Source: Methylomarinovum tepidoasis
GTDB lineage: Bacteria; Pseudomonadota; Gammaproteobacteria; Methylococcales; Methylothermaceae
DNA length: 64,000 bases
Direction: 5' to 3'
Assembly: GCF_030294985.1 (NCBI RefSeq)
Contig: NZ_AP024718.1
Span: 682,001-746,000, forward strand
The translations under genes were made by a program, and so were the position numbers. The notes under the pieces were generated by a model, which was not told the origin of the DNA, ran no database searches, and worked only from the letters and a program-made list of their open reading frames with translations. Numbering within the stretch: the stretch's first letter is position 1; the number at the start of each line of letters is the position of its first letter. This document shows, in pieces, positions 1 to 7,682 of this stretch.

Positions 1-1598
1 TCGCCGGGAGACGCCGTGAACCCTTCCCTGGGGGCTTGAGGATGGCCGTCCGGGCCATCCACACTCCCGGCAAGCCTGTCCCCTCCACTTTGGGCACGCT
101 TGCGCCGCAACAACAGATCACTCACCATCGGCGCCGCCAACAGGGCGTAGATCAGCGACCCCAGCATCGCCAGAGCCACGGTGTAGGCCAAGGGACGGAA
201 GGTCTTGCCTTCCACGCCCTGCAAGGTGAACAGGGGCAGGAACACCACGATGATGATGGCGATGGCGAAGACGATGGGCCGGCCCACCTCCAGACAGGCA
301 CGCCGCACCACGTGCCAGCGGGGTTCGTCGGCGGGCGCCAGGGCCAGATGGCGGTCCACGTTCTCCACCATGACGATGGTGCCGTCCACCATCATGCCGA
401 TGGCGATGGCCAGTCCGCCCAGGGACATCAGGTTGGCCGACATGCCGAGCCACTTCATGGCGATGAAAGCGAACAGCACCGAAAACGGGATCGCCACCGC
501 CACCACCAGACTGGGGCGGAAACCGCCCATGAAAACCAGCAGCACCAGAGCCACCAGGACGATGCCCTGGACCAGGGCCGAAGTGACGGTGTGCACCGCT
601 GCCTCGACGATGTCCTTCTGTTGGTAGTACGGCTTGATCCGGACCCCTTCCGGCAGGGCGCGGTTGATCTCGGCGATTTTCTTCTCCACCCGCTCGATCA
701 CGGTGGAGGCGTTGCTGCCGTAGAGCTTGATCACCATGCCGGCGACCACCTCGCCTTCGCCATTGCGGGTCTGAAGCCCGTAGCGGATCGCCCCGCCAAT
801 GCGGATGTCGGCCACTTGGCGCAGATAGACCGGGCGGCCATCCACGGTCTTGACCACGATGTTGCCCAGATCGTCGATGCCCTTGGCCAATCCGACGGAA
901 CGGACGATGAGCTGTTCTCCCCCCATCACCAGATACTGGGCGCCGACGTTGAGATTGTTGGCTTCGATGCGGTGGACCAGTTCCGCCAGGGTGAGATCGT
1001 AGCTCAACAGGGCGTCGGGATCGACCACCACCTGGTACTGCTTCTCGAAGCCGCCGATGCCGAGCACTTCGGTGACCCCGGGCACGGTCTGGAGGTTGAA
1101 CTTGACCACCCAGTCCTGCAGGGTGCGCAGCTCTTCCAGGGAATAACGTCCGGTGCTGTCCTCCAGATAGTAGAACAACACCAGCCCCATACCGGTGGAA
1201 ATGGGCCCCATCTGCGGATTGCCGAAGCCGGGCGGGATCTGCTCGCGGGCCTCCTGCAGACGCTCGTTGACCAGCTGGCGGGCGAAGTAGATGTCCATGT
1301 CGTCCTTGAAATAGACGTTCACCACCGACAGACCGAAGTTGGACACCGAGCGGATCTTCTCGATGCCCGGCAAGCCGGTCATGGCTGCCTCCACCGGATA
1401 GGTGACGTACATCTCCACCTCGTTGGGGGCCAGTCCCTCGGTGAGGGTGAACACCTGGACCAGGTTGGGCGAGACGTCGGGAAAGGCGTCTACCGGCAGT
1501 TGCCGATAGCTGTGGAATCCGGCCGCCATCACCAATACCAGCAGCACACCGATCAGCAGGCGGTTTTTGAGGGAAAATTCGATGAGTCGTTCGATCAT
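1..1598 (-). CDS. Heavy-metal efflux RND pump, CzcA/CusA family (partial, runs off left edge)
   Basis: This is the inner-membrane proton/metal antiporter of a tripartite efflux pump. It starts at the ATG at 1596-1598 and stays open to base 1, giving about 532 of an expected 1030 or so residues. The N-terminus has the family form (first membrane helix at residues about 12-28, then PVDAFPDVSPNLVQV). The motif AIAIGMMVDGTIVMVEN at about 397-413 is the HME signature in transmembrane helix 4, with the key Asp at about 405. It lies 11 bases after the adaptor gene, last visible in a CzcI-C-B-A type order. The metal cannot be read from this half; the motif is not the classic Zn-type DFG form, so the substrate is open. 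Confidence 0.93.
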   Translation of the reverse strand, partial: MIERLIEFSLKNRLLIGVLLVLVMAAGFHSYRQLPVDAFPDVSPNLVQVFTLTEGLAPNEVEMYVTYPVEAAMTGLPGIEKIRSVSNFGLSVVNVYFKDDMDIYFARQLVNERLQEAREQIPPGFGNPQMGPISTGMGLVLFYYLEDSTGRYSLEELRTLQDWVVKFNLQTVPGVTEVLGIGGFEKQYQVVVDPDALLSYDLTLAELVHRIEANNLNVGAQYLVMGGEQLIVRSVGLAKGIDDLGNIVVKTVDGRPVYLRQVADIRIGGAIRYGLQTRNGEGEVVAGMVIKLYGSNASTVIERVEKKIAEINRALPEGVRIKPYYQQKDIVEAAVHTVTSALVQGIVLVALVLLVFMGGFRPSLVVAVAIPFSVLFAFIAMKWLGMSANLMSLGGLAIAIGMMVDGTIVMVENVDRHLALAPADEPRWHVVRRACLEVGRPIVFAIAIIIVVFLPLFTLQGVEGKTFRPLAYTVALAMLGSLIYALLAAPMVSDLLLRRKRAQSGGDRLAGSVDGPDGHPQAPREGFTASPG

Positions 1599-1609
1599 GT
1601 CTGCCTCCC

Positions 1610-2770
1610 TCAGTGGTGATGACCGGCGTCCATTTCGCCCTTGCCGAGTTCGGCCTTGAGCAGAAAGGCGTGACGGGCCACGTAGGTCTCACCGGGCCGC
1701 AGACCGGAAAGAATTTCCACCTGCCAGGGGTTGCGCCGGCCCAGCCGGACCGGACGCGGCTCGAAACGGTCGTCCTCGCGCACGAACACCATCGGCTGCA
1801 TCTCGATCGCCACCACCGCTTCGGCCGGGACCACCAGTCCCTCGACCTCAGCCACGGTCACCTCGGCCCCCACGAACATCCCCGGCCGCCACAGCCGCCC
1901 GGGATTGTCCAGAATCACCCGAGCCTGGGCGGTGCGGGTGGCTTCGTCGAGCACGGGGCTGACGTAGTCGATCGTACCTTCGGCTGGCTCGAACCCTTCC
2001 GCCCCGATGCGCACCGGCTGGCCGGGACGCACGTCGGGCAGGTCTTTCTGATACACCGTCAGCAAGACCCAGACCCGACTCAGATCAGCGAGCACGAAGG
2101 CGCTGCGGTCACTGCGAAGGAACTCCCCCAGAGCCGCGTGCTTCTCGATCACCTGACCGGTCGCAGGCGCCCGCAGCAGATAGCGGGACAGGTCCACCTC
2201 CTGGTGGTTCTCAAGCAGACGGTCGATCTCCGCCCGGGTCAGCCCAAGGGCCTGGAGGCGGTGGCGGGCCGCGTCCAGGGCGACGGCGGCGGCGATCTGG
2301 GCCTGTTGGGTCTGCAGGAATTCCCGTCTGGAGGTGATCCCCTTGCGGTACAGTTGCCTTTCGCGGGCCAGATTGGCATTGGCCAGATCCAACCGGCTCT
2401 TGGCAATCAGCAGCTCGGCCCGGGCCTGGGCCAGTTCCCGGCTGCTGAGCTGCGCCAGCGGCTCGCCGGCTTCGGCCCGGTCCCCCACTTCTTTGAACAC
2501 CTGCCGGACGATGCCGGCTACCTGGGGCACCACATGATAGAGACGATCGGGAGCGGCCACCACTTCGCCGCTGAGATGACGAGTCAGCGCCAGCCTGCCG
2601 CGGGCGGCGGTGGCCAGCTCGATACCGAACTCCTTCAGCACCGCCGGCGCCAAATGCAGCGCTTCGTGTTCGTGCTCATGTTCATGGTCTTCGTGCTGTG
2701 GTTCTCCGGCGGCCGGTGCCCGTGCGAGCAGCAGGCCGGTCAACAATACGATCCAAAGGGAAATTTTCAT
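1610..2770 (-). CDS. HME efflux periplasmic adaptor, CzcB-like
   Basis: This is the periplasmic adaptor (membrane fusion protein) that joins the RND pump to the outer-membrane channel. It has 386 residues. The signal peptide covers about 1-21, followed by a His/Glu-rich stretch at about 26-36 (six His) and a C-terminal HHH, both plausible metal-binding segments. The core has the usual order: barrel-sandwich hybrid (VVPQVAGIVRQV near 83), helical hairpin (about 110-180) and beta barrel (VLADLSRVWVLLTVYQKDL). The ATG overlaps the TGA of the upstream TolC-like gene by 4 bases, so the two are translationally coupled. Confidence 0.93.
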   Translation of the reverse strand: MKISLWIVLLTGLLLARAPAAGEPQHEDHEHEHEHEALHLAPAVLKEFGIELATAARGRLALTRHLSGEVVAAPDRLYHVVPQVAGIVRQVFKEVGDRAEAGEPLAQLSSRELAQARAELLIAKSRLDLANANLARERQLYRKGITSRREFLQTQQAQIAAAVALDAARHRLQALGLTRAEIDRLLENHQEVDLSRYLLRAPATGQVIEKHAALGEFLRSDRSAFVLADLSRVWVLLTVYQKDLPDVRPGQPVRIGAEGFEPAEGTIDYVSPVLDEATRTAQARVILDNPGRLWRPGMFVGAEVTVAEVEGLVVPAEAVVAIEMQPMVFVREDDRFEPRPVRLGRRNPWQVEILSGLRPGETYVARHAFLLKAELGKGEMDAGHHH

Positions 2771-4119
2771 GACGATGCCTCGTGAACAGGTAGGGTGGAA
2801 TCCTGCGGCAGACTGCCGAGCAGACGCTCGACCGCCGCTTGCCAGAGATGCCAGGCCATCCAGGCCGCCAGCTGGCGGCGCCTGGCGGTGAACAGGGTGC
2901 GCTGGGCGTCGATCAGGTCGAGAACGCCGACCTTACCGAGACGGTAGGCGTCCCGGATCGCCGTGAACGCCGCCTCGGCGTTGGGCAGCACCTCGTCGCG
3001 CAGCAATCGGGCCTGCACGTCTGCCCGGCGCCAGCGCTGATAGGCGGCGACCAGCTGGCGGCGGGCTTCCACCAGGGCGGCACGGCGGCGCTGTTCGGCC
3101 TGTCCCAGTCCGGCCCGGGCCTCCGTCACCTGTGTGCGCTGATCGTTGAACAGAAACAAAGGCACCTGAAACACGGCGACCGCTGCCACATCACCGTTTT
3201 CGGCATATTGGCGGACACCGCCCCGGACCGTCAGGTCGGGAATCGTCAATGCCCGCGCCAATTCCAGCTGGCGCTGACGCCGTACCATCTCGGTGGCCCA
3301 ACGGGCCACATCAGGATTCTGCGCCAGCCGGGCGACCAGCGTTTCCAGCGGGGGAAGGGAGGCCAGCCGGCTCAGATCGCCGACGGCGCGATCGAAGCGC
3401 GGGACCAGATCCCCCCAGGAGGCAGCCAGGCGCTGGCGGGCATCCGCCAGCCGAGTGCGGGCCTCGGCGCTGGCCAGACGGGCCTGGGCCAGTTCCACCC
3501 GCGCCTTGTAACGTTGCAGGCGCGACACTTCACCGGCCCGCACCCGGGCGTCGACAGTAGCGTACAGCCGCTCCGCCAGAGCCTCCATACGCTGGGACAG
3601 CGCCAGTTCCTCCTGGGCGGCGAGCACCTCGATGAACGCCTGACGGGTGCTCAGAGCAGTCTGCAGCCGCCGGGCCTCGTAGTCCCAGATCGCCAGGTCG
3701 CGTTCACTGCTGGCGAGACGGTGGCGCTTGCCGCGCTTGCCCCCCAGCTCGATCAGCTGACTCAGCATCAAGGTGGTTTCGGCGACGTTGTAGCCGCGAT
3801 GGCTGCCGGACCCCCCGAAATCCTCCACGGCGATTCTGAGACGCGGGTTGGGCAACAGTCCGGCCCGAATCCTGCGCGCTTCGCGGACCTGGATTTCCCA
3901 GGTGGCGGCGTTGAGGCGGGGGTTGTGGCGCAGGCTCAGGGCCAGAGCCGTTCTCAGGTTAAGGATCTTGGGGACCGGCGCTTCGGCCCCGGAAGACTCT
4001 GCCGCAGGGGGCGGCGGTTCCGGGACCGCCGCCTGTCCGGGCATGGTGACGATCAAAGCGGCCAGCAAAAACGATCGGCCGCCGGTGGCGAATACGGTTC
4101 CGCCAGGGAATACCTGCAT
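2767..4119 (-). CDS. TolC-family outer membrane channel, CzcC-like
   Basis: This is the outer-membrane channel of the first HME system. I chose the ATG at 4119 (450 residues) because AGGAGG-like sequence sits 7 bases upstream and a signal peptide follows, ending near PGQAA. Two internally repeated outer-membrane-efflux regions are visible: LNLRTALALSLRHNPRLNAA near the N-terminus, and a second coiled-coil half ending in a run typical of TolC proteins (AYRLGKVGVLDLIDAQRTLF). It overlaps the adaptor gene by 4 bases. Its position between the CzcI-like gene and the adaptor matches czcICBA operons. Confidence 0.92.
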   Translation of the reverse strand: MQVFPGGTVFATGGRSFLLAALIVTMPGQAAVPEPPPPAAESSGAEAPVPKILNLRTALALSLRHNPRLNAATWEIQVREARRIRAGLLPNPRLRIAVEDFGGSGSHRGYNVAETTLMLSQLIELGGKRGKRHRLASSERDLAIWDYEARRLQTALSTRQAFIEVLAAQEELALSQRMEALAERLYATVDARVRAGEVSRLQRYKARVELAQARLASAEARTRLADARQRLAASWGDLVPRFDRAVGDLSRLASLPPLETLVARLAQNPDVARWATEMVRRQRQLELARALTIPDLTVRGGVRQYAENGDVAAVAVFQVPLFLFNDQRTQVTEARAGLGQAEQRRRAALVEARRQLVAAYQRWRRADVQARLLRDEVLPNAEAAFTAIRDAYRLGKVGVLDLIDAQRTLFTARRRQLAAWMAWHLWQAAVERLLGSLPQDSTLPVHEASS

Positions 4120-4194
4120 GAAATTTCCTCCACGAATCGAGCGGGCACGAACGGACAACCAGCGCGCAGGGCGCCGGCTGGAAGACAGCGCGCC

Positions 4195-4533
4195 TCAGAC
4201 GATGGGAGGGCGGGGTGTGGGCGGGCGGATCAGGGGAGAGAAATGGGAACGGTAAGGCGGCGGCCAGCTGTCGGGAGGCGTGAGGACGGCGACGGTGAAG
4301 TCAGGCGGTAAGGCCATCCCTCCCACATGACCGCCGTGATCGTAACTGCAGAAATGACAGGAATCGTCTCCCGGATCGCCGTGAACCGCCTCTTTTCCCG
4401 CTTCCGGCTGCATCGAAAACAGCGGGTGAAGCTGATGATCACCGGCTGCGTGCACCACATGGACGTCGGTCAGCAGCCAGGTGGCCATCCACAGGGTCGT
4501 GAAAATCAACAGGCAGCAAAGGAGACGATTCAT
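4195..4533 (-). CDS. Small secreted Cys/His protein, CzcI-like
   Basis: A 112-residue protein that opens the first HME operon. It has an N-terminal hydrophobic signal (about 1-20), a His-rich segment and a compact Cys/His motif, CHFCSYDHGGH, at about 59-69, then a Pro-rich C-terminus (SHFSPLIRPPTPRPP). This combination and the position upstream of czcC match the CzcI/CopL-like small proteins of metal-resistance operons. Their role is thought to be periplasmic metal binding or regulation, not settled. It lies about 75 bases upstream of the TolC-like gene. Confidence in the function is lower than in the gene itself. Confidence 0.72.
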   Translation of the reverse strand: MNRLLCCLLIFTTLWMATWLLTDVHVVHAAGDHQLHPLFSMQPEAGKEAVHGDPGDDSCHFCSYDHGGHVGGMALPPDFTVAVLTPPDSWPPPYRSHFSPLIRPPTPRPPIV

Positions 4534-4558
4534 GTTTTTATCATAGCATGCCCCGAAC

Positions 4559-4945
4559 TCAGGGCAGATACTTGATGGCGGCCACCACCAGACCGCCGAC
4601 GGTGAGCGTGAGAGCGAAGGACCAGCGCATGAAACGGTCGATGCGTTCGGTCAGCCGTTCGAAGCGGGTATCGATCTGGGCAAAACGGGCATCGATCTGG
4701 GCGAAACGCTTCTCGTTGTACTCGAGCATCTGCTCGAAGCGCTTGTCCACTTGCTCGAAACGCTTCTCCATCAGGTGGAAGCCCTGCTCCATCAACTCCC
4801 GCTGGTGCTTGAGCTCCTCCTCGACCCGGACGATCCGCTCTCTCAGTTCCAGATCGTAGCGCACCGTTCCGGCTGGAAGGCGGGCGTCCACTTCCTCGCG
4901 GATCAGGCGGCGCAGCTGTTCGAGATCTTCTTCGGCAAAGGGCAT
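4559..4945 (-). CDS. Coiled-coil protein with C-terminal membrane anchor (paralog 1)
   Basis: A 128-residue protein of unknown function. Residues 1-55 are charged and helical. Residues about 55-100 are a run of short units of the type KRFEQVD or RFAQID, predicted to form a coiled coil. The last 20 or so residues (WSFALTLTVGGLVVAAIKYLP) form one membrane helix, so it should be tail-anchored with a long cytoplasmic rod. The layout recalls DUF1640-type proteins. The first 60 and last 45 residues are almost identical to the paralog at 6569-7126, and both genes share promoter-like DNA. It ends 25 bases from the start of the CzcI-like gene, in the same direction. Confidence 0.85.
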   Translation of the reverse strand: MPFAEEDLEQLRRLIREEVDARLPAGTVRYDLELRERIVRVEEELKHQRELMEQGFHLMEKRFEQVDKRFEQMLEYNEKRFAQIDARFAQIDTRFERLTERIDRFMRWSFALTLTVGGLVVAAIKYLP

Positions 4946-4989
4946 GGCGGGTGGACTCTTCGGAATTCGCTAAACCTTATAAGATCAGA

Positions 4990-4998
4990 AGTATATCA
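4990..4998 (-). promoter_or_regulatory. Extended -10 promoter of coiled-coil paralog 1
   Basis: On the minus strand this reads TGATATACT, an extended -10 (TG-n-TATACT), about 45 bases before the coiled-coil start codon. The same sequence with similar flanks recurs at 7164-7172 in front of paralog 2. No transcription start is known. Confidence 0.45.
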
Positions 4999-5034
4999 GA
5001 GCCATAACCCGATCAATGCGGTTACCTTGATGGG

Positions 5035-5135
5035 GCGGCACGATAACCGGCCGGATTCAGCCGATGACGCTTGAGCTTGTGATAGACCGCCCGGGGAGTC
5101 AGCCCCATGGCAGCACAAGACGGTTTCCGGGGTGA
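5035..5135 (-). pseudogene. Possible remnant of a sigma-54-type activator C-terminus (Fis-like HTH)
   Basis: On the minus strand, positions about 5132-5037 encode CAAMGLTPRAVYHKLKRHRL and a short tail before a TAA. The core LTPRAVYHKLKRH looks like the recognition end of the Fis-type helix-turn-helix that closes NtrC/NifA-family activators. Nothing upstream in this frame resembles the AAA+ domain, so at most the last 30 or so codons remain. The match is short and judged by eye; chance similarity is possible. The rest of 4946-5260 holds only the paralog promoter and the leader of the cupin gene. Confidence 0.4.
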
Positions 5136-5260
5136 TAGGCGAACCGCCTCTGGGCAGCTGCCGGTGCTGCGACCACCCGGCTGGCAGGACGGCCTGGGAC
5201 TAGGAGGTGGTAATCTGGGCGCTGTTGACGGGAAACGCCTTACTAGAGGAAAATTTCGCG

Positions 5261-5671
5261 ATGAAACGCATACTGACACTGACCAGTCTGGTCCTACTGA
5301 TCGCCACGAAGGCATGGGCGACCGGCATGCTTCAACGGGACGTATTGCTGGCCCGTCCCGTGACCCTGCCGGACGCCCATATCGTCACCCGGGTGATCCG
5401 GGTCACCTTCCCGCCCGGCTTCCGCACCCCTAAGCACATCCACAAGGGCCCCGGGCCCCGCTACGTGCTCTCGGGAGAAATCCGCATCATCGACAAGGAA
5501 GGCGCCAAAATCTACCGCCAGGGACAGGTGTTCTGGGAAACCGGCGAGCCGATGGTGGCGGAAAACGCCGCCGCCGGCGAGACGGTACTGTTGATCTTCG
5601 AGATGACGCCCGAAAAGCAAGCAGAATCCACGCCGCGCCGCCGCAAGATCGTCATTCGACCACAACGTTAA
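5261..5671 (+). CDS. Secreted single-domain cupin protein
   Basis: A 136-residue protein with signal peptide [20 protein letters not shown] and one cupin fold. The cupin motif 1 region is [16 protein letters not shown]: the two His metal ligands are present, but the usual Glu position is not conserved. I chose the ATG at 5261 over an upstream in-frame start at 5207 because AGAGGA sits just before it and it places the signal peptide at the N-terminus. It lies 20 bases before the carbonic anhydrase gene, so the two are probably cotranscribed. The substrate is unknown; these small secreted cupins are often annotated only by fold. Confidence 0.85.
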   Translation: MKRILTLTSLVLLIATKAWATGMLQRDVLLARPVTLPDAHIVTRVIRVTFPPGFRTPKHIHKGPGPRYVLSGEIRIIDKEGAKIYRQGQVFWETGEPMVAENAAAGETVLLIFEMTPEKQAESTPRRRKIVIRPQR

Positions 5672-5691
5672 CTCACCAGAGGAGAACCGAC

Positions 5692-6270
5692 ATGAGCAAG
5701 ATCGTCGAAGAAGTCCTGAAAGCCAACGAACAGTATGCCGCCACCTTCGACAAGGGCGACCTGCCGATGCCGCCGGCGCGGCACTTCGCCATCCTCACCT
5801 GCATGGACGCCCGCCTCGATCCGGCCAAGTACGCCGGCCTGTCCGAGGGAGACGCCCACGTGATCCGCAACGCCGGAGGGCGGGCCAGCGACGACGCCAT
5901 CCGCTCCCTGGTGATCTCCTACAAGCTGTTGGGCACCCGGGAATGGTTCGTGATCCATCACACCGACTGCGGCATGGAGACTTTCACCGATCAGATCATG
6001 GAGAACCTGCTCGCCAGCAGCCTCAAGACCGCTCAGCTGACCGGGGAAGGCTGGAAGGACGTGGGCGAAGGTCCCGGCTCGCCCTGGGGCAAGTACATCC
6101 GCTGGCTCACCATCGAAAACCAGAAACAGAGCGTGGTCGATGACGTGGTGCGGATCAAATCCCACCCGCTGGTACCGGCGGAGATTCCGGTCTACGGTTA
6201 CATCTACGACTGCAAGACCGGCCGCCTGATCGAAGTGCCCGAAGCCACCGAGGCCGGCCGGGCCCGGTAA
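5692..6270 (+). CDS. Beta-class carbonic anhydrase
   Basis: Interconverts CO2 and bicarbonate in the cytoplasm (no signal peptide). It has 192 residues. The zinc ligands are visible as C37 in CMDARLD, H90 and C93 in HHTDCG, with the Asp39/Arg41 dyad beside them; this is the pattern of the short beta-CA subclass. A ribosome binding site AGAGGAG precedes the ATG at 5692. It follows the cupin gene by 20 bases and ends at a clear terminator. The pair is flanked by the two coiled-coil paralogs. Confidence 0.93.
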   Translation: MSKIVEEVLKANEQYAATFDKGDLPMPPARHFAILTCMDARLDPAKYAGLSEGDAHVIRNAGGRASDDAIRSLVISYKLLGTREWFVIHHTDCGMETFTDQIMENLLASSLKTAQLTGEGWKDVGEGPGSPWGKYIRWLTIENQKQSVVDDVVRIKSHPLVPAEIPVYGYIYDCKTGRLIEVPEATEAGRAR

Positions 6271-6292
6271 GCGGAAGGCACCATAAGACGGG

Positions 6293-6319
6293 AAAAGGCC
6301 GGGAAACACCCGGCCTTTT
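6293..6319 (+). terminator. Rho-independent terminator after carbonic anhydrase
   Basis: An 11-base-pair stem (AAAAGGCCGGG / CCCGGCCTTTT) with a 5-base loop and a T run, 22 bases after the carbonic anhydrase stop. Confidence 0.9.
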
Positions 6320-6329
6320 TCCTTTCCAC

Positions 6330-6505
6330 CGCCGGTTGGCGCAAAACTGCAACTTCGGATTCGACCACCCCTTGGTGGGACCGGCTGCTGGGTACTTACC
6401 GCGATCAACCCCGCCGCGGTCACGAGATCATGACCCTCGGGATTCACGACATCCGCCAGCGGTGCCAAGTCCTGCGGTCCTCAGGGATGCTGCTGTTGCC
6501 TTTTA
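6330..6505 (+). pseudogene. C-terminal fragment of a sterol desaturase / fatty-acid hydroxylase family gene
   Basis: Two overlapping frames read NFGFDHP and then, after a one-base shift near 6372, PWWDRLLGTYRDQPRRGH followed by EIMTLGIHDIRQ and LLLPF. This is the characteristic C-terminus of the sterol desaturase family (NFGF-x-PWWDRLFGTYR-x-QP-x-x-GH-x-x-MT-x-G). The rest of the gene, including the His boxes, is missing; the fragment starts directly after the carbonic anhydrase terminator. It is a decayed remnant with at least one frameshift. Confidence 0.72.
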
Positions 6506-6568
6506 CCGCACCGGTGGATGGCTATGTCCTCAACCGGAGGACTGGAAACCCGTCCGGACGGCGAAAAT

Positions 6569-7126
6569 TCAAGGCAGATATTTGATGGTGGCCACCACCA
6601 GGCCGCCGACGGTGAGCGTAAGTGCGAAAGACCAGCGCATGAAGCGATCGATGCGCTCGGTCAGGCGTTCGAAGCGGGTATCGATCTGGGCAAAGCGCTT
6701 CTCGCTGTACTCGATTATCTGTTCGAAACGCTTGTCCATTTGCTCGAAGCGTTTATCCACCAATTCAAAGCGCTTTTCTACTTGCTCGAAGCGTTTGTCC
6801 ACTTGCTCAAAGCGCTTGTTCATGTCCTCGCGCATCTCTTCGAAACGCTTGTCCACCTGCTCGAAGCGCTTTTCTACCTGCTCCAAACGCTTGTCCACCT
6901 GCTCGAAGCGCTTGTTCATGTCCTCGCGCATCTCTTCGAAGCGCTTGTCCATGAGGCGGAAACCCTGTTCCATCAGCTCCCGTTGATGCTTGAGTTCCTC
7001 CTCCACACGGAGGATGCGGTCCCGCAATTCCAGATCGTAACGGACCGTTCCGGCCGGAAGGCGGGCATCCACCTCCTCGCGGATCAGGCGGCGAAGCTGT
7101 TCGAGGTCTTCCTGGGCAAAGGGCAT
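6569..7126 (-). CDS. Coiled-coil protein with C-terminal membrane anchor, repeat-expanded (paralog 2)
   Basis: A 185-residue paralog of the protein at 4559-4945. The N-terminal 60 residues and the C-terminal 45 (including the anchor WSFALTLTVGGLVVATIKYLP) are nearly identical. The middle is longer: residues 60-91 and 92-123 are two copies of a 32-residue unit (an 11-residue KRFEEMREDMN step followed by three 7-residue KRFEQVD-like steps) that match at 30 of 32 positions. The rod is therefore a mixed 11/7 repeat, as expected for a coiled coil. Function unknown. The same-orientation copy 2 kb away brackets the cupin-carbonic anhydrase pair. Confidence 0.85.
   Translation of the reverse strand: MPFAQEDLEQLRRLIREEVDARLPAGTVRYDLELRDRILRVEEELKHQRELMEQGFRLMDKRFEEMREDMNKRFEQVDKRLEQVEKRFEQVDKRFEEMREDMNKRFEQVDKRFEQVEKRFELVDKRFEQMDKRFEQIIEYSEKRFAQIDTRFERLTERIDRFMRWSFALTLTVGGLVVATIKYLP
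6758..6949 (-). repeat. Tandem duplication of a 96-bp unit inside the coiled-coil gene
   Basis: Copies at 6854-6949 and 6758-6853 encode the 32-residue units described for the gene. They keep the reading frame and differ by a few bases, mostly silent. Shorter 21-base steps are visible within each copy. Confidence 0.85.
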
Positions 7127-7163
7127 GGCGGACGAAATATCAGGTCAAGCGCTTGAAGTTGAA

Positions 7164-7172
7164 AGTATATCA
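7164..7172 (-). promoter_or_regulatory. Extended -10 promoter of coiled-coil paralog 2
   Basis: Minus-strand TGATATACT, the same extended -10 and flanks as at 4990-4998, about 40 bases before the start codon. The remaining sequence to 7263 shows nothing else I can support. Confidence 0.45.
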
Positions 7173-7263
7173 GAACCAAAATCCCCGGACAGGATGTCCG
7201 ACCCCTGGTTTTCAGGACGCCACTGCGCTATATTTCAGTCATCCAAAATCAAAATCCAGTACG

Positions 7264-7602
7264 GTGATTTCAAGGACGCTGTTCTATCTGTTGTTGGTTT
7301 GTTCCGCCTTCCTGGCCTCGGCCGGAGAGGGGAAGCAGCCTGTGGCCTCATCCGCAGAAATCACCGCCACCCGTTCGGCCAGCGTAACCGCAGCCCCGGA
7401 ATCTGCCGTACGCTGCGTTCACCACTGTCAGCGCTGTCGCACGGCCCTGTCCACCTGCGGCTGTGGGGCCACGGCGTTGCCGGCAGAGACGGGCCTCGTC
7501 GTCGCCGGCGGGACAGAAGCCCTGCCCGGGATCGGCTCCCTTCCGGCATTCCTTAGTCACACCTTCCCGCCCCCTGGAAAACCACCCCGAATCCTCGCTT
7601 GA
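7264..7602 (+). CDS. Small secreted Cys-rich protein heading the Cus-like operon
   Basis: About 112 residues from a GTG at 7264. A hydrophobic signal (TLFYLLLVCSAFLASA) is followed by a Cys-rich patch (CVHHCQRCRTALSTCGCG). The C-terminus, SHTFPPPGKPPRIL, resembles the Pro-rich end of CzcI-type proteins, and its place in front of a TolC gene mirrors the CzcI-like gene of the first operon. No convincing Shine-Dalgarno sequence was seen, and an ATG in the same frame exists at 7153, so the start is uncertain. Likely a periplasmic metal-binding accessory; this is inference from position and composition. Confidence 0.55.
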   Translation: MISRTLFYLLLVCSAFLASAGEGKQPVASSAEITATRSASVTAAPESAVRCVHHCQRCRTALSTCGCGATALPAETGLVVAGGTEALPGIGSLPAFLSHTFPPPGKPPRILA

Positions 7603-7682
7603 CGACGACACCGGCCCTGCGCCGGTGACAGGCCGGTTCGCGCCCGCGAACCCCGATTTCGTTCCCCAAGCGAGGAGACCGC

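Noticed and set aside
36-1619. Long plus-strand open frames opposite the RND pump and, similarly, opposite many other genes
   Set aside because: They are shadows of high-GC coding DNA: rich in His, Arg, Pro, Gly and Gln, no family motifs, and real genes with strong motifs lie on the other strand.
118-1692. Minus-strand frame of 524 codons in the pump region
   Set aside because: Wrong frame; the frame beginning at 1598 carries the HME motifs and stays open to the window edge.
5692-6270. Carbonic anhydrase as part of a carboxysome or CO2-fixation locus
   Set aside because: No RuBisCO, shell or SbtA-type genes in the window.
4559-7126. Short repeats considered as a CRISPR array
   Set aside because: Repeats are in frame, coding, adjacent without spacers, and encode coiled-coil steps.
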